A DNA stretch of 64,000 nt, taken from NCBI GenBank assembly GCA_022821845.1, contig JAJECT010000019.1, forward strand, positions 129,814 to 193,813, given 5' to 3'. A program made the translations under genes and the position numbers. The stretch is from Rhodothermales bacterium (GTDB lineage: Bacteria > Bacteroidota > Rhodothermia > Rhodothermales > VXPQ01). A model generated the notes under the pieces. The model was given only the letters and a program-made list of their open reading frames with translations, did not search any database and was not told where the DNA came from. Below are positions 44,839-53,518 of this stretch, one piece after another (the stretch's first letter is position 1; each line of letters opens with the position of its first letter).

Positions 44839-46617
44839 CTAATTTTCCGACGCTTCGGCAGGCGGAACATCCTGCGGCCAGTAATCTTCGTCGTGGTCCG
44901 GGTGGCTGTATTCGTACGGATCCCGGTACACGGTCGGCAGGTCGCGGAAGTTGCCGTGTCCCACCGGCGGCGACGGCGCGGCGGACCATTCGAGCGTCGT
45001 GGCGTTCCAGTGGTTGTCCGCGGCGGCCTTGCCCTTCTTCATGCTGACGAGCAGATTCACGATAAACGGAATCTGGAAAACGAACAGCACCCACGCGGCG
45101 ATCGACATCACTTCGTTGTAGACGAGCACGTCCTGCGCATGGGCATAGATTTGCCCCCCGTCGTACAGCCGTCGCGACACGCCGGCCAGCCCCTGAATGA
45201 GCATCGGGAAGAAAATAAAATTCATGCTGACGAGGGTGCCCCAGAAATGAATCTTGCCGAGCGTATCGTTCATCGTTCGCCCGGTCATCTTCGGGAACCA
45301 GTAATAGATCCCGCCCATGAGCGCGAGAATGGTGCCTGGCGCCACCACGTAATGGAAATGTCCGATCACGTAATAGGTGTCGTGCAGGGGAATGTCCGTG
45401 GCGGCGAGTCCCAGCGGCAATCCGGTGAGCCCGCCAATGCCGAACATGGGCAAAAAGCCCAGCGCAAAGAGCATGGGCGTCGTAAAGCGAATGGAACCGC
45501 CCCACAGCGACAGGAAAAGGGCCGTGAGAATAATCACCGACGGGACCGATATGATCATCGTGGTGGTCTGGAAGAAGGTGCTCATCACCTGGCCCATGCC
45601 GGTAATGAACATGTGGTGCGCCCAGACGATGAACGACATGAAGCCAAGGAAAACAAGGGAGTAGACCAGGACCTTGTAGCCCTTGAGCGGCTTGCGGGCG
45701 TTATTGGCGATAATTTCCGCGACAATGCCCATGGCCGGCAGCACCAGCACGTAGACCTCCGGGTGCGCCAGAAACCAGAAGAGATGCTGCCATAGCAATG
45801 GACTGCCCCCGCCCGCCACATCGACCACTTCTCCGCTTACGACCAGGCCCGACGGCATGAAAAAACTGGTGTCGAGCAAGCGATCCGACAATTGCAGGAC
45901 GGCCGCCGCCTCCAGCGGAGGAAACGCCAGCAGCAACAGAAACGACGTAATGAACTGCGCCCACACGAAAAAGGGCATCTGCATGAAGCCCATCCCGTCG
46001 GCCCGCAACTGCACGATGGTCGTCAGGAAATTGACGGCCCCCAGAAGGGAAGACGTGATGAGAAAAACCATGCTGATAAGCCACATGGTCTGCCCCATCG
46101 ACTCGATGACGGACAAGGGAGCGTACGAAGTCCATCCGGCCTTGGCGGCGCCGGCGGGCACGAAGAAACTGCCCAGCATGATTACGCCGCCCACGAAAAA
46201 GACCCAGTAGCTGGCCATGTTCAGCTTCGGAAACGCCATGTCTGGCGCGCCGATCTGCAGCGGCACGACATAGTTGCCGAACGCGCCCACCGCCAGCGGC
46301 ACGATGCCCAGGAACACCATGATGGTGCCGTGCATGGCCCCCAACTGGTTGTAGAACTCGGGCAGCATGATCCCGCCCGGCATCGTGTCGTCGCTAAAAA
46401 GCCAGCCGATCAGCGGCACCGGCTGACCCGGATAGGCCAGCTGCCATCGCATGAGCATGACGAGCGAAAACCCGAACAGCAGGAAAAGAAGCGATGTAAT
46501 GCCGTACTGAATCCCGATAACCTTATGATCGGTCGAGAAAATATATTTTCTCCAGAAAGACTCGTGATGACCGTCTTCCCCGTGGTGGCCTTCCGGGACG
46601 GCTGCATGATCAGCCAT
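44839..46617 (-). CDS. coxA: Cytochrome c oxidase subunit I
   Basis: 592 residues with 12-14 helices. Heme a and CuB ligands are visible: HGTIMVF (low-spin heme His), FWFLAHPEVYVLVLP (CuB His and the cross-linked Tyr), AHHMFITG (CuB His pair) and GHFHYVVAPG (heme His pair). This is an A-type heme-copper oxidase. It reduces O2 to water and pumps protons. Confidence 0.96.
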   Translation of the reverse strand: MADHAAVPEGHHGEDGHHESFWRKYIFSTDHKVIGIQYGITSLLFLLFGFSLVMLMRWQLAYPGQPVPLIGWLFSDDTMPGGIMLPEFYNQLGAMHGTIMVFLGIVPLAVGAFGNYVVPLQIGAPDMAFPKLNMASYWVFFVGGVIMLGSFFVPAGAAKAGWTSYAPLSVIESMGQTMWLISMVFLITSSLLGAVNFLTTIVQLRADGMGFMQMPFFVWAQFITSFLLLLAFPPLEAAAVLQLSDRLLDTSFFMPSGLVVSGEVVDVAGGGSPLLWQHLFWFLAHPEVYVLVLPAMGIVAEIIANNARKPLKGYKVLVYSLVFLGFMSFIVWAHHMFITGMGQVMSTFFQTTTMIISVPSVIILTALFLSLWGGSIRFTTPMLFALGFLPMFGIGGLTGLPLGLAATDIPLHDTYYVIGHFHYVVAPGTILALMGGIYYWFPKMTGRTMNDTLGKIHFWGTLVSMNFIFFPMLIQGLAGVSRRLYDGGQIYAHAQDVLVYNEVMSIAAWVLFVFQIPFIVNLLVSMKKGKAAADNHWNATTLEWSAAPSPPVGHGNFRDLPTVYRDPYEYSHPDHDEDYWPQDVPPAEASEN

Positions 46618-46735
46618 AATGATCGATTGGGACTTGTTCTTCAGATAAATACGTCGGGAAAATGAACGGCGGCTCGTTTCCGGCGCGGCATGGAAAAACG
46701 CCCGCCGCGCCGGAAACGCGCGATTGTCGCCAGCG

Positions 46736-47533
46736 TCAGACTCCTCCTCCGTCGCCGAAGGTAAAGTCGAGCAGGACGGATTCGCCGTCGGCCACGGTCA
46801 CGCTCTGTTCCTGTACGCCGTATTCTTCGTGCCAGGCCTCGATGACATAGTCTCCGGCGGGCAGGTCTCCTATCGAATAGCCCCCCGTCTCGTCGGACGT
46901 GCTGAAAAAGGGATGGTCCGTGACGCCGGCCCAGGATTCCATCCAGGGATGCACGTCGCACTTGATGCGGGCGGCGACCTCGGGAACGCGGAACGTTTCC
47001 GTGCGCTCCTGCCCCGCCGTGGGCATCCCGAAATTAAACGGACGATTCGCTTCCGGCAACGCATGGATGTTGTGCAAGAGCGCGTCGCTGTTTTTAATCA
47101 GGATGGGCTGCCCGGCCTGTACGCCGAACACATGCGGGGTATAGGTGCATCCCACCTGGTCCAGCACCACCGGCTCGGAGGAAGCAGGGAACGTCATATC
47201 TCCAAGCCCATCCTTGACGTATACGAAGACCCAGCGCAGCGTGCCGTTGTCGTTGACGATGACTTTCTGGCTGAGGGCAGGATCCATTTCGTTCTGGCTG
47301 CGGATGTCCATGCATTCGCGGTCCAGGTTGAGTTCCTGCGGCTCGGGAGCCATGCCCGTAAATTGAATGGATCCCGATACGACGGCGCTTCCCGCCGGGG
47401 TATATTCCTCTGCGGCCGCCTCGCCGCCATCCGCGGCCTCGCCGCCGGCGTCGTCGGCCGCGCCGCCGCCGCATCCCGCGACGAGCAGGGCGACCAGAGC
47501 GAGCGGAAGCATGGAAAACATAATTCTGTTCAT
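46736..47533 (-). CDS. Cupredoxin-like lipoprotein heading the oxidase operon
   Basis: 265 residues. The lipobox is LLVAGC (Cys-21), followed by a Gly/Ala/Glu-rich linker. A cupredoxin-type domain at about 50-205 has type-1 copper ligand candidates: His in LLHNIH and CDVHPWM (Cys, His, Met). A short carboxypeptidase-regulatory-like beta domain (about 210-262, GGYSIGDLPAGDYVIEAWH) follows. Likely an electron donor or copper carrier for the oxidase. An AAGGACG-type ribosome site lies upstream. Confidence 0.8.
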   Translation of the reverse strand: MNRIMFSMLPLALVALLVAGCGGGAADDAGGEAADGGEAAAEEYTPAGSAVVSGSIQFTGMAPEPQELNLDRECMDIRSQNEMDPALSQKVIVNDNGTLRWVFVYVKDGLGDMTFPASSEPVVLDQVGCTYTPHVFGVQAGQPILIKNSDALLHNIHALPEANRPFNFGMPTAGQERTETFRVPEVAARIKCDVHPWMESWAGVTDHPFFSTSDETGGYSIGDLPAGDYVIEAWHEEYGVQEQSVTVADGESVLLDFTFGDGGGV

Positions 47534-47568
47534 GGGGTACGTCCTTCGGTTTGATTAAGGAGCAATAT

Positions 47569-47589
47569 GTGCGTACGATGCGTATGCAC
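47569..47589. promoter_or_regulatory. 21-bp palindrome ahead of the oxidase operon
   Basis: GTGCGTACG and CGTATGCAC-type half sites around a 3-base centre; 8 of 9 positions in each arm are symmetric. It lies 36-56 bases upstream of the cupredoxin start, within the divergent promoter region shared with the gene at 47640. It looks like the operator of a dimeric regulator. Confidence 0.4.
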
Positions 47590-47639
47590 GCTTCATCGGA
47601 CACAGTATACCAATACTATAAATAATTTTTTGTGAAAAT

Positions 47640-47999
47640 ATGGAATGGCTTTGGCCTCTTTTCGAGCCCTACGTGCGAAAAAACTTCGAGCGGCGCGGGA
47701 TAGAGGACCCCGATATGTCCGATCTCGACGCGGCCTTCCTGCGCCTCGTCGGGTCGTCGACCGTAACCATTCTGGTGCAGGAGCCCTGGCGCGGGTCGGT
47801 CCGCTTCAAGGGACTGGACCGCCTTGCGGCGGCGGAATGCATGGACCTGTTCCGGGATCCGGAGGGCTATCTGTTCGGACGCTTCGGCGGCGGAAAGTAC
47901 AAGCTCAACTTCCACGAAGGATGGAATTTCGTGGCCACGCAGAACTTCAAGCCCGAAGGCGAGCCGAAATGGACGGACCTGCCCGATCTGGGGACGTAA
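47640..47999 (+). CDS. Small hypothetical protein
   Basis: 119 residues, soluble. It begins MEWLWPLFEPYVRKNFERRG and ends in an aromatic GKYKLNFHEGWNFVATQNF segment. No membrane helix, no motif. Divergent from the oxidase operon and convergent with the receptor gene. Function unknown. Confidence 0.6.
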   Translation: MEWLWPLFEPYVRKNFERRGIEDPDMSDLDAAFLRLVGSSTVTILVQEPWRGSVRFKGLDRLAAAECMDLFRDPEGYLFGRFGGGKYKLNFHEGWNFVATQNFKPEGEPKWTDLPDLGT

Positions 48000-48041
48000 G
48001 GAAGCCGTCGCGAGGCCTTCTCCCCTGACCCGGCGCGGGGG

Positions 48042-50888
48042 CTACATGCTTCGTATGATGATTTTGCCTCCCTTGGAAGGCAATCCGCCGCCCGCTCCCG
48101 GAGAAAGCCGCCAGGAGAATTTCAACAAGACGTAGCGCCCCAGCGCCGCGATGCGTTCTTCGCGAACGTAGGTGTTCGTATTCGAAAAACGGATGTTCTC
48201 GTTGCGCCCAAGCAAATCGAATCCCGCCAGTTCGACGTCGGCGCGATCATTCAGCACGGACCGCGCGACGGACGCCTCCAGAATGGGCACGCTCGTAGCG
48301 TCTCCGAACACTTCCCGGGAATAAATCCGATAATTCAGCGCGCCGGACACGCGCCATTTTTCCGTGAGATACCAGGTCGCGTCCACATAATACGTACGGT
48401 TGACGTATTGCTGGTTCTGTTCCGGGTTCAGCGAATAGTCCGTCGCATTGAAGGCGTAGCGGGCGCCGGTCCGTATATCGAAACGGTCCGTGTTGCGGTT
48501 ATTCAGCGATACGTTCAGCGTATGGCGCAAAATGCGCGCCGTGTTTTCGGCTCCGTTGACGTATTCGAGGCTGCGTTCGAAAAACGGATCGTTGTCCACG
48601 TTCAGTTCCACGCCGAGGGGACGGACGGGCATGCCGAAATGAATTCCCCCGGAGACATTCCAGGAGCCGCCCGGGCTGTTGACCGGCGTAATCACCTGCC
48701 GAAGCCGCTCGTCCACGGTGCGGGATTGCACGATGGCGTCGTCTACGTATTCGCCCCGAAGAAACGTAAAAACCTTCATGAACGTGAACGGATCGTAAAA
48801 CGAAAATCGCAACTCTGCGCCATGGCGATATTCCGGCTTGAGCGACGGATTGCCCGCCCGCGCCAGCAGCGGATTCGTGTTGTCCGTCAGGGGCTGGAGC
48901 TGCGCAATGGACGGCTCCCGCGCGCGGGCTTCGTACTCCGCCCGAATATCCATGCGCTCGCCGAAATCATAGTCGAAATGCGCCCGCGGCAGGACATGCG
49001 TATACGCGTTCTTGATGGACGAAGAGGCCGCGCCGCGCCCCGTATTCCCCGAATTTCCCGCAAGAGACGACCGCTGGAAATAAATGCCGGCGCCCGCCTT
49101 GATATATTCTCCGCTTGCCTGGTAGCTCAGGCCCCCCTGCGTATAGGACGAGGTCCGGTCGTATCCGGAAGAAAGCATTTCGTTGCGTATGGAAACGCCG
49201 GGCGCCACATCGAACGCCAACTGCTCGCGGTCTTCTTCGAGATAGCGCCGTTCGACCTCGACTTCCAGCTTGCCGCTTTCTCCAACAGGTTCGACGTACG
49301 AAAGCGTTTGCGTCGCGCGGAACGAACTTCCCGGACGCTCCTGCAACTGCCTGATTTCCTCCCTCGAAAGCACATTTCCCTCTTCAAGGAATTCCGTGAT
49401 CGAATGCAGGTCGCCGGACAGGTCGTTGTCGTTCAGGCGGCCATCCAGTCTTAGCGCCAGGCTCCGGCCCTTTTCGCCCAGCCGGCGCCGCCAGGTAAGC
49501 GAGGCGTCGCCCCCCAGATTGTCGCTTTCGGAAAGGTAGTTGGTGCGGGCTTCGTTGCCGCTCCCGTCGCGGGCCTGCGTAGCGGTCCTGGAACGATTCT
49601 CAAGGGAGGACGCGCCCGCCGTCAGGTTGCCCCGCAAGCGCAGGTCGTGCCCGTCTGCGAATTCATGCGAGGCATTGAAGGTAACCCGGTGGGTCCGGTT
49701 GTCGGCGATCCGTTCGGCGGTCTCGTTGACGCGAGAAGACCGCGCAGCCCCGAGGAGCTGCTGCTGTTGCGCCACCCGATCCTGCCGGTTATCCACATTC
49801 GACAGGAAATAACTGGCGTGGGCCGAGGTTTTTTCCCCGAAATCCCTGTTGAGATTCGCGCCCACCGAAACCGTCTCGGACAATCCGTCTCGCTCGTTGA
49901 GCAAATCCCCCATAATGGTAAACCGTCCGCCCATGCGATCCAGCCCGCCCAGCAGCGAAAAAATGTCCTTCAACGAGAAATTCTGCCGGTTGACGTTGTT
50001 GACGTTCCCCAGAAAAGATACCTGCGCAGCGGGACTGAACCGGTTGATAGAAACATTGCCATCGTAGCGGCGCTCGCTTCCGTACCCTCCGGTCAAATGG
50101 CCGAAATACCCTGTTTCCGCCTCCTCTTTCAGGTCTATGTTGATGGTTTTGACGTCTTCCCCGTCTTCGACGCCGGTGAACTCCTCCATGTCCGACGCCT
50201 TGTCGTACACCTGCACTTTTTCGACCACGCTGGCGGGCAGGTTTCTGGTGGCGATCGACGGGTCGCTGCCAAAGAATTCCTTGTCCTCGACCAGCACTTT
50301 CTCCACTTCCTCGCCTTGCGCCCGAATGGTCCCGTCGCGCTCGACCTCGACGCCGGGCAACCGCCGCAGCAAATCTTCCACCATGTCGTTGGGACGCGAG
50401 CCGAACGCAGCCGCATTGTATTCTATCGTATCGGCCTTGACGACAATGGGAATGTGCTCGGCGCCAACCACCAGTTCGTCCAGTTCGAGCGTGGCGGGCG
50501 CAAGCATAATGGTTCCCGCGTCGTAGTCGCCCCCGGCCAGGTCGATATCCTCCCGATGCGTCTGGAATCCGACGAAGGTGATTTGCAGGATATAGTCCCC
50601 TGCCGGAACGCGCCGGAGCGTGAACGCCCCTTCCCGGTCGCTCGTCGCAAACCGGGTCAGCACGGAATCCGCGCGGGTAAGCGCGACCACCGTGGCGGAC
50701 GTAAGCGGCGCGCCGGTCGAATCCGCCACGACGCCGGAGATTTCAAACCGCTGGGCCTGGGCCGTCGCGATCCCCGATGAAAAAAATGCGGCAAGCAGGC
50801 AAAAAATCGCGCAGCGAACCGCAGCCTGCCAGGCCGTCCGCGCGCGCGGAACGGCGCGCCGCGCAGCACAGGATCGAAACGGGCGCAT
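48042..50888 (-). CDS. TonB-dependent receptor-like outer membrane barrel protein
   Basis: 948 residues from the ATG at 50888. Signal peptide to about residue 45; carboxypeptidase-regulatory domain at about 46-130 (ISGVVADSTGAPLTSATVVA); plug-like domain with DMVEDLLRRLPGVEVERDG; then a long beta barrel. This subfamily often pairs with a GLPGLI protein. It takes up a large or unknown substrate. The TonB-like protein at 19615 is the only candidate energiser in the window. Confidence 0.85.
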   Translation of the reverse strand: MRPFRSCAARRAVPRARTAWQAAVRCAIFCLLAAFFSSGIATAQAQRFEISGVVADSTGAPLTSATVVALTRADSVLTRFATSDREGAFTLRRVPAGDYILQITFVGFQTHREDIDLAGGDYDAGTIMLAPATLELDELVVGAEHIPIVVKADTIEYNAAAFGSRPNDMVEDLLRRLPGVEVERDGTIRAQGEEVEKVLVEDKEFFGSDPSIATRNLPASVVEKVQVYDKASDMEEFTGVEDGEDVKTINIDLKEEAETGYFGHLTGGYGSERRYDGNVSINRFSPAAQVSFLGNVNNVNRQNFSLKDIFSLLGGLDRMGGRFTIMGDLLNERDGLSETVSVGANLNRDFGEKTSAHASYFLSNVDNRQDRVAQQQQLLGAARSSRVNETAERIADNRTHRVTFNASHEFADGHDLRLRGNLTAGASSLENRSRTATQARDGSGNEARTNYLSESDNLGGDASLTWRRRLGEKGRSLALRLDGRLNDNDLSGDLHSITEFLEEGNVLSREEIRQLQERPGSSFRATQTLSYVEPVGESGKLEVEVERRYLEEDREQLAFDVAPGVSIRNEMLSSGYDRTSSYTQGGLSYQASGEYIKAGAGIYFQRSSLAGNSGNTGRGAASSSIKNAYTHVLPRAHFDYDFGERMDIRAEYEARAREPSIAQLQPLTDNTNPLLARAGNPSLKPEYRHGAELRFSFYDPFTFMKVFTFLRGEYVDDAIVQSRTVDERLRQVITPVNSPGGSWNVSGGIHFGMPVRPLGVELNVDNDPFFERSLEYVNGAENTARILRHTLNVSLNNRNTDRFDIRTGARYAFNATDYSLNPEQNQQYVNRTYYVDATWYLTEKWRVSGALNYRIYSREVFGDATSVPILEASVARSVLNDRADVELAGFDLLGRNENIRFSNTNTYVREERIAALGRYVLLKFSWRLSPGAGGGLPSKGGKIIIRSM

Positions 50889-50892
50889 GGCG

Positions 50893-51060
50893 TCAACGTT
50901 CGATTCGGATATGAAAATTCCCGCCGCCACGGTTTTGCATTTCCTCCAGTTTTTCCTGTTCAATGGTCTCAAACTCTGCCCGCGTCACCTTTCTTCCCTT
51001 GTCCGGCGCCCGGAGTTCGGCTTCGTCGGGCGGCGCCAGCGAAACATGCGTGGCGCTATG
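50893..51060 (-). pseudogene. Possible C-terminal remnant of a GLPGLI-type gene
   Basis: A minus-strand frame with no ATG runs 55 codons between a TAG (51063-51061) and a TGA (50895-50893). It reads PPDEAELRAPDKGRKVTRAE, then EFETIEQEKLEEMQ and ends RGGGNFHIRIER. The charged EKLEEM helix and Gly-rich RGGG end look coding. GLPGLI genes often sit beside this receptor type, and often end this way; that link is inference. Confidence 0.35.
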
Positions 51061-51168
51061 CTATAACGACGACTGCAATACGCCTGTAACGAACGATGGG
51101 CGGCGTATATTGTTTGCGAAACGCTCCCTGCCCGAACCTGTCCGCGCCGGTCGAAATATCCGTGAATA

Positions 51169-51642
51169 ATGCAAAATAACGCCGATAACGCGCTGGCCCC
51201 CACGCCCGATCACCGGCGGCGCATGACCACGCTGCTGGGCTTGCTGGCCAGCGAAGACGCCCAGGAAACGCTGGCGAAGCGCTTCGAACGCCCGCAGTTG
51301 GCCTACGAACTGGCCTGCGCCTGGTTCGACGACGTGTACGTCCCAAGCGAACGCTATATGGACGGGCTGAAGGGCGACCTTTCCCCGGAGGCGGCGGAAA
51401 CATTCCGGGACGCCTTCGATCCTGTGGAAATAGCCGCCATGGAGCGCTTCCACCGTTTTTTCGAGCTCCGCATCGACATGCTGTCGCCCGCATTGCTGGC
51501 CTCGCGGCGCATCCCGATAGACGACCGCTGGCAAAGCCTGATGAAAGACGCGGGCTATCTGCTGGAAGATCTCGGCGGCGCAAAGGATTTGCAGCGGCGG
51601 CTTGCCGAATCCGAAGACCTTGCTGGCTTTAGGATACGCTGA
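51169..51642 (+). CDS. Hypothetical protein
   Basis: 157 residues, helical, acidic. Segments ERPQLAYELACAWFDDVYVP and EAAETFRDAFDPVEIAAMER have alternating charged/hydrophobic pattern without known motif. It is divergent from the receptor and convergent with the 13-gene operon; its stop lies inside the shared hairpin. Function unknown. Confidence 0.65.
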   Translation: MQNNADNALAPTPDHRRRMTTLLGLLASEDAQETLAKRFERPQLAYELACAWFDDVYVPSERYMDGLKGDLSPEAAETFRDAFDPVEIAAMERFHRFFELRIDMLSPALLASRRIPIDDRWQSLMKDAGYLLEDLGGAKDLQRRLAESEDLAGFRIR

Positions 51643-51669
51643 TCAAGTCCACTTCGCTCAGCGTATCCT
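51631..51669. terminator. Bidirectional hairpin between convergent genes
   Basis: AGGATACGCTGA and TCAGCGTATCCT, perfect 12-base arms around a 15-base loop. It overlaps the last codons of the 51169 gene and abuts the stop of the minus-strand operon, so it can end transcription from both sides. No clear T-run. Confidence 0.6.
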
Positions 51670-52122
51670 CTATCCGAACCGCAACTTGAGTCCGAGATAC
51701 AGGACCACCGCCGCAAGCGCCGCATTGACCAGCGCCGACCACAGGGCGATCCGCGTTCTGCCTTGCGGAACGAGCGCCAGGCTGTACCACGCCTGATTGA
51801 CGCCCATCGCGAGGAACAGAACGAACTTGGCCCCGACCAGCTGTAGCCAGGCGGCGGGATAGCTGAAGTTCGTGAGCCACCCGGCATTGATGAGGTTGAA
51901 AATGCCGGTCAGTAAAATGGCGAAAAAAAGCTCCCTGCTGAATCGCTGAAACCGCCGAACCAGCGTTTCGACGAGCGCGGCGGCGCGGTCGGGCGCGAAG
52001 TGTTCGCCTGCAAAACGCCGCACGGCGGGCGCCGCCACGAACGGCACAACGATCATCCCGCCCACCCAGACAATGATCGCCGCCAGATGAATCCAGAGCA
52101 CGACGGCCCGAAACGTGAACAT
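51670..52122 (-). CDS. CopD/HemJ-like four-helix membrane protein
   Basis: 150 residues, four helices. The first is WIHLAAIIVWVGGMIVV, the His-x(n)-W-x-GG pattern of CopD copper-transport and HemJ-type protoporphyrinogen oxidase families. It is the last gene of the 13-gene operon, 4 bases after the PCP_red/zinc-ribbon gene. A heme- or copper-linked role would fit the operon; neither can be chosen from sequence. Confidence 0.65.
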   Translation of the reverse strand: MFTFRAVVLWIHLAAIIVWVGGMIVVPFVAAPAVRRFAGEHFAPDRAAALVETLVRRFQRFSRELFFAILLTGIFNLINAGWLTNFSYPAAWLQLVGAKFVLFLAMGVNQAWYSLALVPQGRTRIALWSALVNAALAAVVLYLGLKLRFG

Positions 52123-52126
52123 GGCT

Positions 52127-52606
52127 CTACATGCCCATGCCGCGGCGCGCCTCGTTCAGGACCGACTCGGTCACTTCCGCAAACCCCTCTGCTTCCGCAT
52201 AGCGCTCCACCCCCTGCATAACCATCCCGCGGGCGGAAGCAGGGATATTCTCCATGCGCTGGAGCGCGCCCTCGGTCCAGGGCATGCCGCTGCGCGCGAA
52301 GGCGTCGTTGACCATACCCGTAAACGGGCATTTCGAGGCGCCGCCATGCGCAGCCGGGGCGGCATCCTCGACCGACGAGGCCGCCAGGCCGTTTCGTATG
52401 CCCTCCATCGGCTCGGCGGGAACGGCCTGTCCGCCAATCTTCACGCCCAGGGAGCGCACCACTTGCGTCTCGCTCGCATTGGTGAGCATGGCCGTTTGAT
52501 TGCCGCACGCGGGGCAACCAAATACAACCGTCATGGAGCCGCGGTCCGGGCCGCGCGTTTCGTCGAGGCGCATGGCCTCGTCACATTGCACGCAAAGAAA
52601 TTTCAT
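52127..52606 (-). CDS. Zinc-ribbon protein with PCP_red-like domain
   Basis: 159 residues. The N-terminus has CVQC and CPACG, a Cys4 zinc ribbon. After a loose linker the C-terminal 60 residues (GMPWTEGALQRMENIPASAR, then a IE-YA-like helix pair) match the PCP_red domain found at the end of light-independent protochlorophyllide reductase subunit B. In that enzyme it contacts the tetrapyrrole substrate. Start overlaps the Mrp stop by 4 bases. Confidence 0.65.
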   Translation of the reverse strand: MKFLCVQCDEAMRLDETRGPDRGSMTVVFGCPACGNQTAMLTNASETQVVRSLGVKIGGQAVPAEPMEGIRNGLAASSVEDAAPAAHGGASKCPFTGMVNDAFARSGMPWTEGALQRMENIPASARGMVMQGVERYAEAEGFAEVTESVLNEARRGMGM

Positions 52607-53496
52607 GAGGCGTCCAGAAGCAAGGTTAGTCGATCGGCCAGTTCGGCGAAGGCGCGCGCCGCCGGACGATCAGGATATTCTAGAAGGTACGCATTTCCAT
52701 CGTCGGCAGCCATGCCGAGCGCTGGATCGAAGGGGATACGGGCAAGCACGGGGACGTCCAGCGCATCCGCCAGCGGTTCTGTACGACCCGGCGGGTACAA
52801 CGGATCCTCCTTGCCGCAATGCGGACAGGCGCGCGACGCCATGTTTTCGACCAGCCCCAGCAAAGGCACGTCAAGGTATTCCCGGACCATGCGCACGGAA
52901 CGTCCCACCACCTCCAGAGACACCGCCGAAGGGATCGTCACTGCCACCGCGGCGTCGATGCGCGGCGCCACGTCGGTCAGCGTCGGCAAACGCTCCGATC
53001 CCGGAGGCAAATCCACCAGAAGCATATCCAGCGCGCCCCATTCGGTATCGGCGATCAGCTCCCGCAACGCGCCGGCCTCGCGGAGCCCCCGCCACGCGGC
53101 GCCGCCCGCTTGCGAAGGCGCGTCCCACGCCACCGGCGCGGTTTCGTCGCGCAAAAAGAGCGCCATGGACATGACGCGCACGCCCCATGTCGTTTCGGGA
53201 GGAATCACGGTTCCTTCCATGCGCGACAGGCTGATGGGGGTCTGTACGCCCGTCATGCGTCCAAGCGAGGGGCCATTGATATCCCCGTCCACGAGTCCGA
53301 TGCGCCCGCCTGCCCGCGCCAGCGCCGCGGCAAGATTCACCGCCACCGTACTCTTCCCGACGCCCCCCTTCCCGCTCATAATCGCCACGATACGGCGTAC
53401 GTCGCGGAGGCGGTCTGCAAGCTGGTTCGCCTGCTCGGCCACCTGGCCCGCCACATCGGACCCCCCGTCGGTCGCTATGTCGCGCCAGGTTTTCAT
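52603..53496 (-). CDS. Mrp/NBP35-type Fe-S cluster carrier ATPase
   Basis: 297 residues. The deviant Walker A is MSGKGGVGKSTVAVNLAAAL (about 40-59) and DGDINGPS follows; LLVDLPPGS is the switch region. CPHC near residue 225 is the CxxC that binds the bridging Fe-S cluster. It loads Fe-S clusters on apoproteins. In this operon the radical SAM protein and the ferredoxin are obvious clients. Confidence 0.88.
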   Translation of the reverse strand: MKTWRDIATDGGSDVAGQVAEQANQLADRLRDVRRIVAIMSGKGGVGKSTVAVNLAAALARAGGRIGLVDGDINGPSLGRMTGVQTPISLSRMEGTVIPPETTWGVRVMSMALFLRDETAPVAWDAPSQAGGAAWRGLREAGALRELIADTEWGALDMLLVDLPPGSERLPTLTDVAPRIDAAVAVTIPSAVSLEVVGRSVRMVREYLDVPLLGLVENMASRACPHCGKEDPLYPPGRTEPLADALDVPVLARIPFDPALGMAADDGNAYLLEYPDRPAARAFAELADRLTLLLDAS

Positions 53497-53518
53497 CCGC
53501 GCGCCTCCATGGTCCCCA

